Below, piece after piece: positions 55,759 to 64,000 of a DNA stretch of 64,000 nt. This DNA comes from Ruminococcus sp. NK3A76 (lineage in GTDB: Bacteria > Bacillota > Clostridia > Oscillospirales > Ruminococcaceae). Where the stretch lies: positions 434,001 to 498,000 of the forward strand of contig NZ_JMMA01000002.1 of assembly GCF_000686125.1 (NCBI RefSeq), given 5' to 3'. Made by a program: the position numbers and the translations under genes. The notes below the pieces were generated by a model that saw nothing but the letters and a program-made list of their open reading frames with translations, was not told the origin of the DNA and did no database searches. How positions within the stretch are numbered: the stretch's first letter is position 1; each line of letters starts with the position of its first letter.

Positions 55759-57700
55759 TTTTAAGCCTCCTTACTCTGCACTCACCGGTCGCCCGGTCAA
55801 GCATTATCTCTATCGCATCGTCGTTTATCTCATAAATACAGCCGTTTTGCTCGCTGTAGACTTCATTTCCTGCAACTATTACCTCGCCGTGGTCTGTGGT
55901 GCAGCTTATTTGTCCGTCTGCTGCCTTTATGCTGCCTAAGCTCTCACTTTCAAAGCTCTCGCTGCTGTAGCGTGTGCGGTTGTTGGTTGTGAGCGGCATA
56001 TCGGGTATCTCGCCCCCACACACCACACCGTCAAGCTCGCACAGCCCACGCTTTAAGTAGAGACTGTCAAACGCCTCGAAGCACAGCCTGCCGCCCTTTT
56101 CAGATGCAAAGACCGTGCCCTGCGTGTCGTATGCTACAAGAGCATCGCTGCCGTAGCAGCTGTAGACTATTATATACAGCCTGTCACGCTCATAATACCT
56201 TGCGCCGGCCGACACGGCGAGCATCACCGCCGCCGACATAGCATATGAGCCTGCGAGCATGAGCTTTTTATAGGGCAGCAGCATTATCACGGCAGGCAGC
56301 ACACTAATTATGATAACTGCGGCCTTTACTGCGTAGTGGTGGGTGCTCACACTTGCAAACGGCAGGCGTGAGAGCGCACCTGTTATGGTGATGCAGCCCT
56401 TTATCATCAGTGATGAATACCATATAAGCGCTCCGGATATCACCGGCACTGCCGACAGCACGAGCCCTGCGAGGCTGAGTATCATACAAAGCGTACACAC
56501 CGGTATCATGAGCAGATTAGTCACCGGCGATATAACAGACACCCTGCCGAAAAGCAGCGCATTTATAGGCATCAAAAGCAGGCCTGCGCAGAAAACTGCG
56601 ATAAGCGTCCTTTTTAGCCCCGTCGGCGGATACAGCTTGTCCTTGTGCATACGTTCGCCGAGCGCATCAGCATAGGCACTGCACGCAAAAGACCCTGCAA
56701 ACGACAGCAGGAACGAATTAGAAGCCACGCTGTAGGGCGATACAACCGCTATCAGAAACCCTGCAATAGAAAGCGAGGTCAGAGGATCACTTCTTTGCCT
56801 TGCGAGGGTGGAGATAAGCAGCACGCTCATCATAACAGCCGCCCTTATCGCCGAAAGCGAAAGCCCTGAAAAGAGCACGAGCCCCCATGTCAAAGCAAGC
56901 AGCAAAAGGGTGTTTACCACACGCCGCCTGCCAAGCACCTCAAGAAAGACTGCCGCCGCTGATATCATTATTACGATGTGCGTGCCGGAAAAGGCAAATA
57001 TATGCCCGATGCCTGCACGGTACATTTCCTCGGAAATATCTTCTTCAACGCCGCTGCGGTCGCCGCATATCATGGCACCTAAGTATCTTCCGCCGTCGCC
57101 GCCCTTGTCGCAGAGCATTTCATAGGCATCATCACGCAGCTGCCTTGCAAAGCGCATTATCCTGTGGCTGTTGGTGCCGTGTATTTTGACACTTTCTGCC
57201 ATGCCGCCACGCAGAAAGATGCCGTTTGCCTTGTTTGAGCGAGCGCCCTGGTAGGCCAAACTATCCGTTATTTCGTACACCTCACCCGAAACTGTGACAT
57301 CGTCGCCGTAGGTGAGGGCATCATAGTCTTCCCTGTCGATATAAAAGCTGAGCCTGGCCGATACTTCGTCATTTATCCTGCCCTTGACAGTAATGCGGAA
57401 GCTGCCGCCGTCATACTCCTTCATATCATAAACATAGCCCTTGACGGAAACGCTCTGCCCGTCAAAGGCCTTCGTTTTATCGTAAATGACCGCTGTATAT
57501 ATGCAGCTCACCGCCATGCCTGCGCACATTGAGAGCGAGACTACAGCAGTGCAGACCCTCTTTGACGGGAAAAGACCGAAAAGAAGACACGCTGCACTCA
57601 GGACTAAAAGCATCGAAAGCCCGGCATAGCTGCCAAGAAGGAACGCAGCGAGCAGCCCTGCCTGAAAAGGCAGCAGCAAACAGCAGGTCCTGCGTATCAT
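55736..57700 (-). CDS. comEC: ComEC/Rec2 family competence protein with degenerate C-terminal domain
   Basis: A 654-aa polytopic protein of the ComEC family, the channel for single-stranded DNA uptake. N-terminal membrane helices and an OB-fold DUF4131 domain (VSVKGYVYDMKEYDGGSFRIT, YGDDVTVSGEVYE) precede the competence domain: AMICGDRSGVEEDISEEMYRAGIGHIFAFSGTHIVIM, with the usual (A)SG-x-H. About 8-10 further helices follow. The last ~150 residues lie where other ComEC proteins have a metallo-beta-lactamase domain, but no HxHxDH motif is visible (LYIIVYSCYGSDALVAYDTQG, LCELDGVVCGGEIPD), so the putative nuclease is absent or inactive. Starts 10 nt after the HIT gene. Confidence 0.87.
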   Translation of the reverse strand: MIRRTCCLLLPFQAGLLAAFLLGSYAGLSMLLVLSAACLLFGLFPSKRVCTAVVSLSMCAGMAVSCIYTAVIYDKTKAFDGQSVSVKGYVYDMKEYDGGSFRITVKGRINDEVSARLSFYIDREDYDALTYGDDVTVSGEVYEITDSLAYQGARSNKANGIFLRGGMAESVKIHGTNSHRIMRFARQLRDDAYEMLCDKGGDGGRYLGAMICGDRSGVEEDISEEMYRAGIGHIFAFSGTHIVIMISAAAVFLEVLGRRRVVNTLLLLALTWGLVLFSGLSLSAIRAAVMMSVLLISTLARQRSDPLTSLSIAGFLIAVVSPYSVASNSFLLSFAGSFACSAYADALGERMHKDKLYPPTGLKRTLIAVFCAGLLLMPINALLFGRVSVISPVTNLLMIPVCTLCMILSLAGLVLSAVPVISGALIWYSSLMIKGCITITGALSRLPFASVSTHHYAVKAAVIIISVLPAVIMLLPYKKLMLAGSYAMSAAVMLAVSAGARYYERDRLYIIVYSCYGSDALVAYDTQGTVFASEKGGRLCFEAFDSLYLKRGLCELDGVVCGGEIPDMPLTTNNRTRYSSESFESESLGSIKAADGQISCTTDHGEVIVAGNEVYSEQNGCIYEINDDAIEIMLDRATGECRVRRLKNGFDITL

Positions 57701-57710
57701 TTTTGCTTTA

Positions 57711-58052
57711 TCAGCCTGCCGGCCATGTGAGCGGTCTGCCTGCGAGCAGGTGGAAGTGTATGTGGAAAACGCTCTGGCCTGCGCTCTCGCCGCAGTTGGA
57801 TACTACTCTGAAGCCGTCTTTAAGCCCCTTGTCCTTTGCTATCTTTGCTATTACCTCGTAGATGTGTGAGATAACGGCGCTGTTTGTCTCGTTTATCTCG
57901 TCGAGCTTTGAGATATGCTCCTTGGGTATAACAAGGTAATGCACGGGAGCTGTGGGTGCTATGTCTTCAAAAACATACACAGTCTCGTCCTCATATATCT
58001 TTGTTGAGGGTATCTCACCCTTTACTATCTTGCAAAAAAGGCAATCGTTCAT
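57711..58052 (-). CDS. HIT family (histidine triad) hydrolase, HinT-like
   Basis: A 113-aa HIT protein, a nucleoside phosphoramidase/hydrolase. The N-terminal DCLFCKIVKGEIPSTKIYEDE carries the CXXC half of a structural zinc site, usual in Firmicutes. VYVFEDIAPTAPVHYLVIPKEHI and the triad QSVFHIHFHLLAGRPL (HxHxH) complete the active site. Full length, with no insertion. First gene of the minus-strand run with comEC, holA, rnmV, MBOAT and DHHW-like genes; its own promoter is at 58136-58108. Confidence 0.93.
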   Translation of the reverse strand: MNDCLFCKIVKGEIPSTKIYEDETVYVFEDIAPTAPVHYLVIPKEHISKLDEINETNSAVISHIYEVIAKIAKDKGLKDGFRVVSNCGESAGQSVFHIHFHLLAGRPLTWPAG

Positions 58053-58107
58053 ATCAGTTACGTCCTTTCATCATAGTTATTAGTTTAAGGCCTTGCAGCC
58101 TGATAAT

Positions 58108-58136
58108 ATTATAGCACGATTTTTAATACTTTTCAA
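58108..58136 (-). promoter_or_regulatory. sigma-A promoter of the HIT-comEC-holA operon
   Basis: Minus strand: TTGAAA (58136-58131), 17-bp spacer, TATAAT (58113-58108), extended -10 TGC. Confidence 0.83.
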
Positions 58137-58161
58137 GAGGGAGCGCTTAAAAATCTTTCTT

Positions 58162-58236
58162 CTGTGACGGTTGTCAGGGCTGTGACACTGTCTGCCAACA
58201 GTTGTGACAAAAATAAAAAAATGTCACCGTCAAACG
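58162..58236. promoter_or_regulatory. TGTGAC direct repeats and inverted repeat before the peptidase-VWA gene
   Basis: Three TGTGAC boxes (in CTGTGACGG, GCTGTGACAC and GTTGTGACAA) and an inverted pair TGACGGT ... ACCGTCA lie just upstream of the -35 box at 58238. A candidate activator or repressor site; no regulator is known. Confidence 0.35.
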
Positions 58237-58237
58237 G

Positions 58238-58266
58238 TTGAAATTTATTAATAAATGTGTTATAAT
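58238..58266 (+). promoter_or_regulatory. sigma-A promoter of the peptidase-VWA gene
   Basis: TTGAAA (58238-58243), 17-bp spacer, TATAAT (58261-58266). Confidence 0.83.
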
Positions 58267-58321
58267 AAACTTACGCATAATGTCAAAAAAATAAATATAG
58301 GTATAGAGGAGTGATGATGAT

Positions 58322-61300
58322 ATGAAACGACCTCGCATTCTCTCCACTCTGCTTGCACTCGTGATAGCAGGAACTGCGGCTGTTGACGGCTTCTGCATCT
58401 ATGATGTCTACGGGCGTGATGCAAAGGGTGCTGCTGCTGCGGCGGCTGAGGCTATGAGTGAAGATGACAAGGAAAAGGAAGAGATAAGGAAAGACCGTGA
58501 GGCTCAGGAGGGCAAGCTGCTGCAGCTTGCAGCAGAGGGCAACGTGAGCTACACCCCCTCGCAGCTTGATCTTGACACTGACCTTAAGGTACACGATTCT
58601 ACGCAGGCGATCGAGTTCCTGCAGCAGATAGGTGACCGCTTCGGCATAGAAGATGCAGCAAACGAGTATACCGTCACAGCTGAGACGGATATAGACGATG
58701 CACGCCTGTATTTCTTGCAGCAGAGGTTTGGCGAGATACCTGTTTTCGGCTCGACACTGACTATGGAGGCCGACAAGGACGGCAACGTCCGCAGCGTCGA
58801 GGGCAGCCATGTGAATGTTGACCCGGATATGGATACAGAGCCGGATATACTCGTTGACGAGGCAAGAAAGATAGCTGATGCCTACGCCCAGACAAAGCTC
58901 GGCTATGTGGCAGGGGAATATAACCTCGGCAGCGGCGGCGTGGTGCTGAACCCCAAGTATAACGACAAGGACGTTGTGCTCTGCTACAGCTACTATGTAA
59001 ATCCTTTAAACAGCAGCCAGGTGCTCGCTGTTATAATGGTAGATGCAGAGACGGGAAAGATCTCGGGCTCAAGGCCTATGGTAAATTCCGAGATGATACT
59101 GCTTGATGGCAAGACACTGCCGAACCTCATGCCTCTCGGCCAGCTGAAAAATGACGTGAAGCTGAGTGTATACAAAAACAGTGACACCGACTATCAGCTC
59201 AGGAGCGAGACAGACAAGATAGAGGTGTATGTCTGCAACGGTGAGAAGGACAACTACACGATGAATGACTTCAGCGGCCTGTCTGTCTACAGCTATGACC
59301 CGAACAAGCAAAGCTGGAAAGAGGTAGACAACAGGATACCCGACCCGTATGCTGTTGATGCGCTGGCAAACATTGAAAAAGTCAACAAGTTCTTCTCGTC
59401 GGTATACTACCGCAAGGGCCTGACCAACAGTGACGACAGCCCGGCGCTCAAGGTCTACACCAACATCTACAGCTTCGACGGCACAAACTACCGCAACAAT
59501 GCGGCTATAGTTTCAAATGACACGATGATAATCGGCGCAGGCGTTGAGGACGATAAGGCAAATATCACCAAGCCTTCATGTGCGGCATACCTTGATATAA
59601 TGGCTCATGAGTATACACACGCCATAATCTCAAACAGCTCGAAGCTCGAAGACCGTACATACGACACGGAAAAAGGCGAGGAATATGACACCTCTGTCCA
59701 GAGCGCTGTACACGAGGGCTATGCTGATATATTCGGCGAGTTCTGCGAGGATTATACAGATGACGGTGTATTGAACGGCACCTGCAACTGGAAGGGTCCT
59801 AACAGAGATTACTCCAGCCCGACTGTTGCAGAGTATTCAAAATACACCGAGTATAAGACAGACGGCCACGACGGCGGCTTCCTTATCTCGTCGCCTGTTT
59901 ACAGGGCTGCAAAGAAGGGCGTGCCGAATAATAAGCTTGCATCGCTCTACTATTATTCGATACCAAGGCTCACAGCATCTATGGGCTTTAAGGAATTACG
60001 TCAGATGATAGAGAAGCGTGCGGCTGTAGGCAACGCCGAGGGCTACATCATGAACAACTTTGATGAGCCTATGTATCTGACAGACAAGGAATTTGAGGAC
60101 ATAATCGACAGCTTTGATGAGGTGGGCATACCTTCGAGCTTTACAAACAGGCTCATGCAGGGCGGAACGCTCGTAGTCTACGACAAGGACGACAATGTCT
60201 GCTCCGACTACCACATTATGGTGACAAGGCTCTATGACAGGACTAATACTCCTCTTATCGACGAGGACGTTACAAAGAAGGAATTCAAGTTCCCCTCAGA
60301 GCTTGCAAACGGCATCTACAGAGTGACACTTTCCAGCACAGATGAGGATTCCGAGCTTGAATACACCTACGATGTCATAATAAACGACCAGGATAAGAAC
60401 AACAAGAGCGAGGCTTACGAAAAGGAGCTCAAGCTCTATACAAAATTTGGCTCCAAGGAGCGTGAGGTAGTCCTCGTGCTCGATGTTTCCGGCTCTATGA
60501 ACGGCGAGCCTATCACGCAGACCAAGCTCTCAGCCCAGAAGTTCGTAAAGACGGTTCTCGGCGAGGCACCTGCTACAAGGATAAGCATTGTTACATATTC
60601 AAGCTCGGCAAACACACTTATAGAATCCTCCAGCAAGAAGAGCGGCCTTGTTTCGACTATAGGCGGCCTCTCCTCCGGCGGCGGAACTAATATCTACGAC
60701 GGCCTGCAAAGGGCTGACGATATCCTCGAAAGGTCAAAGGCACCCAAGAAGCAGATAGTGCTCATGAGCGACGGTTACCCCAACGAAGGCAAGTCGGAAA
60801 ACGGCAGCTATGCACAGCCGTGTATAGACTACGCAGACGATTTAAAGAGCAAGGACGTGCTGATATATTCGCTCGGCTTCTTCCATTCGCTCAGCGGCTC
60901 TGAAAGAGACGAGTGCTCGGCACTTATGAGCGCTATTGCGACACCCGGCTATTATTTCGAGGTCGGCTCGGCTGCTGATGTGCAGTTCGTGTTCGATGAC
61001 CTTGCAGACCAGGTGTCCGGCGGCAACTATATCTATATCCGCATTGCCTGCCCTGTAGACGTGCTCGTTAAATTCAACAACCAGATATTAAGCTCGGCAA
61101 GCAAGACCTTCAATACCCGTACAGACTTCGGAACGCTCACCTTCGATTCTGAGAACGAGGACGAAAAGGACGATGATGACGACAGCTCCTCAAAGAAGAA
61201 AAAGAAAGATGACGACGAGCAAGACACTGATAAGGACAAGGAAAAGGGCTCGACATCTTCCAAGAAGGACGAGGTAAAGATACTCAGGCTCAAAGACGGT

Positions 61301-62203
61301 GCAGAATATGAGATATGCATCACAGGCACCGGCAAGGGCAAGATGGACTACTCGATAAGCTACCCCAACGAGGACGGCGACTATACCGATGTAAGAAAAT
61401 TCAAGGGCGTGCCTATCACCAAGGACACGACGATAGCCACCAACACCGCCAAGGGCGAGGAGACAGAGCTCAACGTCGATTCCGACGGCGACGGCGTATT
61501 CGATATGGTATACACCGCCAAGGAGGATTCCAAGGCAGTGCTCCAGAACAGCAAGGTGAAGACTATTGTTATAATAGTTGTATCCGCACTGCTCCTGCTG
61601 TTTGTGGTGATAGAGATTCTTCTCATAGTCAAGAGATACAAGTCCAACAAGGTATGCCACAGCTGCGGCGCTAAGCTCGCTAACGCCAAGAAGTTCTGCA
61701 ATCAGTGCGGTGCAAAGGCGGTCAAGACAAGGCTTATATTCCCCGATGATGGCAGACCCAAGCAGAAAAAGGGTGTAATAATAACCAAGCTCGTGCTCAT
61801 AGCGATATTCGCAGGCTCGGCAGCGGCAGTCATCTACCTCTACAGAAGCCCGGCGACCACCGTTTACAAGCAGCTCAGAAGCGGTATGCCTAATTCTGCA
61901 CAGCAGCTCTATGAGACAGCAAAGATAGAGGACAGCGCAATACAGCAGAAATATCTGACCCATGCGCTAAACCGCTATATCGACAAGGCAAATACTGCCC
62001 ACGAGAACGGCAAATACACCGACGAGGAGTTTGAAAGGCTGTTAAACGGCGCTATCTCGCTCGATGTTGACGATATCACCGACAAGGCAGAGGAATACCT
62101 TGACAGCAGCAAGAAGGACAGCAAGGACAGCAGCGATAAGTCCGACAGCTCGTCTGAAAGCTCGTCTGAGAGCAAGGCTGACAGCTCCTCCGAGGAGGAC
62201 TGA
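58322..62203 (+). CDS. M4 (thermolysin-type) metallopeptidase fused to VWA domain, membrane helices and zinc ribbon
   Basis: A 1293-aa protein. An N-terminal anchor or signal peptide (~8-28) is followed by an FTP/PepSY-like propeptide (~75-250). The M4 peptidase domain has MAHEYTHAII (His429-Glu-x-x-His433 zinc site) and VHEGYADIFGE (third ligand Glu465). A short beta domain precedes a von Willebrand A domain (~715-900) with an intact MIDAS: LDVSGSMNG, GGGTNIYDGL, LMSDGYPNEG. A Lys/Asp/Glu/Ser-rich stretch (~940-985) and a beta domain follow, then a helix (~1080-1103), a zinc ribbon CHSCGAKLANAKKFCNQCG (~1112), a second helix (~1153-1174) and an acidic C-terminus. With two helices, the ribbon should be cytoplasmic and both ends outside. 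A secreted-type peptidase tied to a VWA adhesin and a cytoplasmic ribbon is not a combination I know. Confidence 0.87.
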   Translation: MKRPRILSTLLALVIAGTAAVDGFCIYDVYGRDAKGAAAAAAEAMSEDDKEKEEIRKDREAQEGKLLQLAAEGNVSYTPSQLDLDTDLKVHDSTQAIEFLQQIGDRFGIEDAANEYTVTAETDIDDARLYFLQQRFGEIPVFGSTLTMEADKDGNVRSVEGSHVNVDPDMDTEPDILVDEARKIADAYAQTKLGYVAGEYNLGSGGVVLNPKYNDKDVVLCYSYYVNPLNSSQVLAVIMVDAETGKISGSRPMVNSEMILLDGKTLPNLMPLGQLKNDVKLSVYKNSDTDYQLRSETDKIEVYVCNGEKDNYTMNDFSGLSVYSYDPNKQSWKEVDNRIPDPYAVDALANIEKVNKFFSSVYYRKGLTNSDDSPALKVYTNIYSFDGTNYRNNAAIVSNDTMIIGAGVEDDKANITKPSCAAYLDIMAHEYTHAIISNSSKLEDRTYDTEKGEEYDTSVQSAVHEGYADIFGEFCEDYTDDGVLNGTCNWKGPNRDYSSPTVAEYSKYTEYKTDGHDGGFLISSPVYRAAKKGVPNNKLASLYYYSIPRLTASMGFKELRQMIEKRAAVGNAEGYIMNNFDEPMYLTDKEFEDIIDSFDEVGIPSSFTNRLMQGGTLVVYDKDDNVCSDYHIMVTRLYDRTNTPLIDEDVTKKEFKFPSELANGIYRVTLSSTDEDSELEYTYDVIINDQDKNNKSEAYEKELKLYTKFGSKEREVVLVLDVSGSMNGEPITQTKLSAQKFVKTVLGEAPATRISIVTYSSSANTLIESSSKKSGLVSTIGGLSSGGGTNIYDGLQRADDILERSKAPKKQIVLMSDGYPNEGKSENGSYAQPCIDYADDLKSKDVLIYSLGFFHSLSGSERDECSALMSAIATPGYYFEVGSAADVQFVFDDLADQVSGGNYIYIRIACPVDVLVKFNNQILSSASKTFNTRTDFGTLTFDSENEDEKDDDDDSSSKKKKKDDDEQDTDKDKEKGSTSSKKDEVKILRLKDGAEYEICITGTGKGKMDYSISYPNEDGDYTDVRKFKGVPITKDTTIATNTAKGEETELNVDSDGDGVFDMVYTAKEDSKAVLQNSKVKTIVIIVVSALLLLFVVIEILLIVKRYKSNKVCHSCGAKLANAKKFCNQCGAKAVKTRLIFPDDGRPKQKKGVIITKLVLIAIFAGSAAAVIYLYRSPATTVYKQLRSGMPNSAQQLYETAKIEDSAIQQKYLTHALNRYIDKANTAHENGKYTDEEFERLLNGAISLDVDDITDKAEEYLDSSKKDSKDSSDKSDSSSESSSESKADSSSEED

Positions 62204-62220
62204 TACCTGATAAAAAAACT

Positions 62221-62250
62221 GATCCCCCGAGGCTTTCGGGGGATCTTTTT
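62221..62250 (+). terminator. terminator of the peptidase-VWA gene
   Basis: 10-bp stem GATCCCCCGA/TCGGGGGATC followed by five T. Confidence 0.93.
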
Positions 62251-62253
62251 GCT

Positions 62254-63468
62254 CTATAATTCAATGCCGTTTTTTATCAGCAGCTCTCTTGCGCTCTCGA
62301 CCGAGTCGATGCCGGTCTTGTTCTTTACCGGGGCAAATTCCTTCTCACGCTCGACCTCAAAGGCAAGGCAGCTGCTTTGCAGCTTTATCAGGTCAAGCAC
62401 CAGCGTCTCGAATTTGTAGGCGTTGGGCTCTTCGGGGCGGATAAGCTCGCCGCTTTCGTTTATGAAGCTCACTTTCTTGAACGCTCTGTGCAGCGGAAGG
62501 CTGACACCGGCTGTTCTTCTGAGCTCGTTTATGTTGAAAAGATAATTGAGTATCACGCCGTATTTGTAGGAAAGCGTGCCGTCCTGCATACGCTCTGTCT
62601 GCATCTCGGGTGTGAGCTCGTAGTATTCTGCGACCGACGGCCTGCCGTCTTCAAGGCACAGCACGCCGACCTTTTCATCAGGCGATATCTTTGATACTAC
62701 CTTTGCGCCGCAGGCACTCTTTGAGTCTATGACTGCCCCTATAAAGCAGGGGTCTGCTATCTTCTGCAGCACATTGTCAACTGCAAAGACATTGAGCCAT
62801 TCTATGCCGGCAGAGTTCCTTGCCTGACGGAACACTTCAGAGCGCCTGAGCGATGTATACCAGCCGCCGTTGCCGTTTGGGGCGCAAGCTACTGTGTCTT
62901 TTGCACTGAGCATGAGCCTGCCGTTGGTATCAACAGTCGGCAGCTGTTCCTGTACAAAGAAATGGACATATTCCTTGTCGTAGCCGAAATATCCCTGCTG
63001 CTCAAAGAATTCCCTCGTCTCACGGTCGTTATAGCTGCTCGTCATAATAAACAGCGGCAGGGGAGTGCCGGCCGTGGCTGTTACTCTTCTGAGCTCGTTC
63101 ATAAGGCACTCAAAGATGAAAAGCTGCCTGTTAACGCCGATGTTGAACATACCCTTCGGCTTGTCAGACCCAAGGCGTGAGCCCTGCCCTCCTGCGAGCA
63201 GCACAGCACCGACCCTGCCCTGCCTTATGGCTTCAAGGCCTGTTTCGGTGAGTTCTTGGCGCCGGGCGTTTATCTGCTCTGTCGTCATAGCACCCATAGG
63301 CTCAAAGTGCCCTCTTGTCAGCTCACATTCGCCTGCATCGAGCACCGAGAGGTCTATCGAATCTATCTGCTCTGTGAGTTTTCTTTTCTGAAACTCATCA
63401 AGCTCGTCATAGAACCTTAGCAGATGCTCCTGCCCTATGGCGCTTAGCTTATTAAATATATCTACCAT
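62254..63468 (-). CDS. UDPGP-type (eukaryotic-like) UDP-N-acetylglucosamine/UDP-sugar pyrophosphorylase
   Basis: A 404-aa uridylyltransferase of the UDPGP type 1 family, more similar to eukaryotic UAP than to bacterial GlmU or GalU. Motifs: VLLAGGQGSRLGSDKPKGMF (nucleotide-binding loop with the catalytic Lys), LPLFIMTSSYND, APNGNGGWYTSL, WLNVFAVDNVL and VVSKISPDEKVGVLC. It would make a UDP-sugar (UDP-GlcNAc or UDP-GalNAc, or UDP-Glc) from UTP and the sugar 1-phosphate; the exact sugar is not certain. Such genes occur in many Clostridia beside GlmU. It has its own promoter (63531-63503) and ACGGAGAAG before the ATG; it converges with the peptidase-VWA gene. Confidence 0.88.
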   Translation of the reverse strand: MVDIFNKLSAIGQEHLLRFYDELDEFQKRKLTEQIDSIDLSVLDAGECELTRGHFEPMGAMTTEQINARRQELTETGLEAIRQGRVGAVLLAGGQGSRLGSDKPKGMFNIGVNRQLFIFECLMNELRRVTATAGTPLPLFIMTSSYNDRETREFFEQQGYFGYDKEYVHFFVQEQLPTVDTNGRLMLSAKDTVACAPNGNGGWYTSLRRSEVFRQARNSAGIEWLNVFAVDNVLQKIADPCFIGAVIDSKSACGAKVVSKISPDEKVGVLCLEDGRPSVAEYYELTPEMQTERMQDGTLSYKYGVILNYLFNINELRRTAGVSLPLHRAFKKVSFINESGELIRPEEPNAYKFETLVLDLIKLQSSCLAFEVEREKEFAPVKNKTGIDSVESARELLIKNGIEL

Positions 63469-63502
63469 ATATCTTCTCCGTAAAATATTATTACTTTATC
63501 TT

Positions 63503-63531
63503 ATTTTAACATATTGCCCGGTGTTTTGCAA
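63503..63531 (-). promoter_or_regulatory. sigma-A promoter of the UDP-sugar pyrophosphorylase gene
   Basis: Minus strand: TTGCAA (63531-63526), 17-bp spacer, TAAAAT (63508-63503). Confidence 0.7.
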
Positions 63532-63540
63532 TACCTTTAT

Positions 63541-63582
63541 AAAAATAACAGCCGCCCACGCCCTTGCGGACATGAGCAGCTG
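63541..63582 (-). terminator. terminator of gdhA
   Basis: Minus strand: 12-bp stem CAGCTGCTCATG/CGTGGGCGGCTG (63582-63571 with 63560-63549), with several G-U pairs, followed by TTATTTTT. Confidence 0.8.
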
Positions 63583-63617
63583 CAATTTATTTCACTTTGA
63601 GGAGGGTGGATAATATA

Positions 63618-64000
63618 TCAGACAACGCCCTGAGCCTTCATAGCCTCAGCAACCTTAAGGAAGCCTGCGATGTTAGCGCCTGCGATGAGGTCATCGCCGA
63701 GACCGTACTCGTGAGCTGCGTCTATGGAAGACTTGAAGATGTTCTTCATTATCTGGTGGAGCTTCTGGTCAACTTCCTCTGCTGTCCAGTTGTATCTCAT
63801 GGAGTTCTGGCTCATTTCAAGGCCGGAAACTGCCACGCCGCCTGCGTTGACAGCCTTGGAAGGACATACGATAGCGCCGTTTTCTCTGAGGTATGTTACA
63901 GCCTCAGCAGTTGTAGGCATATTGGAGACCTCAACATAGTACTTAACGCCGTTAGCGATGATGTTCTTAGCATCGTCAAGAGTTACCTCGTTCTGAGTAG
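63618..64000 (-). CDS. gdhA: glutamate dehydrogenase, C-terminal part
   Basis: Reading frame open to the window edge; the N-terminal ~320 residues lie outside. Hexameric NADP-type glutamate dehydrogenase joins ammonia and 2-oxoglutarate to form glutamate. Visible: the end of the NAD(P)-binding domain (YYVEVSNMPTTAEAVTYL; SNMPTT is highly conserved), VCPSKAVNAGGVAVSGLEMSQNS, the typical VNAGGV-x-x-S-x-x-E-M-x-Q-N-S motif, MRYNWTAEEVDQKLHQIMKNI, and the end GANIAGFLKVAEAMKAQGVV. The codon bias is strong, as expected for an abundant enzyme of ammonia assimilation in ruminal or gut Ruminococcus. Confidence 0.95.
   Translation of the reverse strand, partial: TQNEVTLDDAKNIIANGVKYYVEVSNMPTTAEAVTYLRENGAIVCPSKAVNAGGVAVSGLEMSQNSMRYNWTAEEVDQKLHQIMKNIFKSSIDAAHEYGLGDDLIAGANIAGFLKVAEAMKAQGVV

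Noticed and set aside
61190-61963. 257-residue minus-strand open frame
   Set aside because: Antisense to the peptidase-VWA gene; rich in Leu/Tyr/Cys as expected for a mirror of the sense codons.

Overview
The window looks like chromosome from a cellulosome- or amylosome-type Ruminococcus, or a close Oscillospiraceae relative (Gram-positive, anaerobic Firmicutes). The evidence is a type I dockerin protein, a wall/membrane protein with a cohesin-like module, a T-box leader in front of pheST, IreB, stand-alone HPr, HemZ, RNase M5, a PadR/DUF1700/DUF4097 module, and sigma-A promoters with almost invariant 17-bp spacers and frequent extended -10 TGN. No rRNA, tRNA, CRISPR, prophage or transposase gene was seen.

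Layout. 1-15.9 kb is mostly housekeeping on the plus strand: trmD (3' end), HPr, recJ, rel, a metallo-hydrolase, hemZ, rlmD, small enzymes, an NSS sodium symporter, and an ECF sigma/anti-sigma pair. One RACo-like corrinoid-activation gene runs on the minus strand. 15.9-28.9 kb holds a Uma2 protein, an unusual phosphofructokinase, a chemoreceptor with an acidic repeat tail, a deacetylase, GNAT and Nudix proteins, a MetH without reactivation domain, a cohesin-like surface protein and an HD-GYP protein. 29.0-38.6 kb holds the PadR envelope module, the dockerin/Cthe_2159 protein, a secreted Fn3/transglutaminase-like protein, an acyl-CoA synthetase and a membrane protein. 39.2-51.5 kb holds a second ECF pair, a thioesterase, the T-box/pheS/pheT operon with an extra membrane-protein gene inside, ireB, a PdaA-like deacetylase and a large extracytoplasmic protein. 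51.6-58.1 kb is a minus-strand operon: HIT, comEC, holA, rnmV, MBOAT, DHHW-like. 58.3-64 kb holds a large M4-peptidase/VWA/zinc-ribbon fusion, a eukaryotic-type UDP-sugar pyrophosphorylase and gdhA (partial).

Two families of non-coding elements run through the window. E1 is a 174-bp element with 14-bp terminal inverted repeats (AGGCAACACCGCAC). There are four full copies, two of which look identical, plus two end fragments. E1 sits in leaders and at gene ends, and in two places it supplies a TAG stop codon. E2 is a modular element: inverted tandem heptamer arrays at both ends, then short hairpins with GCA/TTGC/AAA-type loops, and in four loci a core bounded by ATGCCCATTCGGGC inverted repeats. 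The heptamer differs from locus to locus while the architecture stays the same. I found heptamer arrays at about ten loci.

The points most worth pursuing are: the E2 heptamer/hairpin system; E1 and its insertion into the padR leader; an MBOAT/DHHW pair in which both partners have lost their expected catalytic residues; the peptidase-VWA-zinc ribbon fusion; and two ECF sigma operons with matching promoters and a shared anti-sigma motif.
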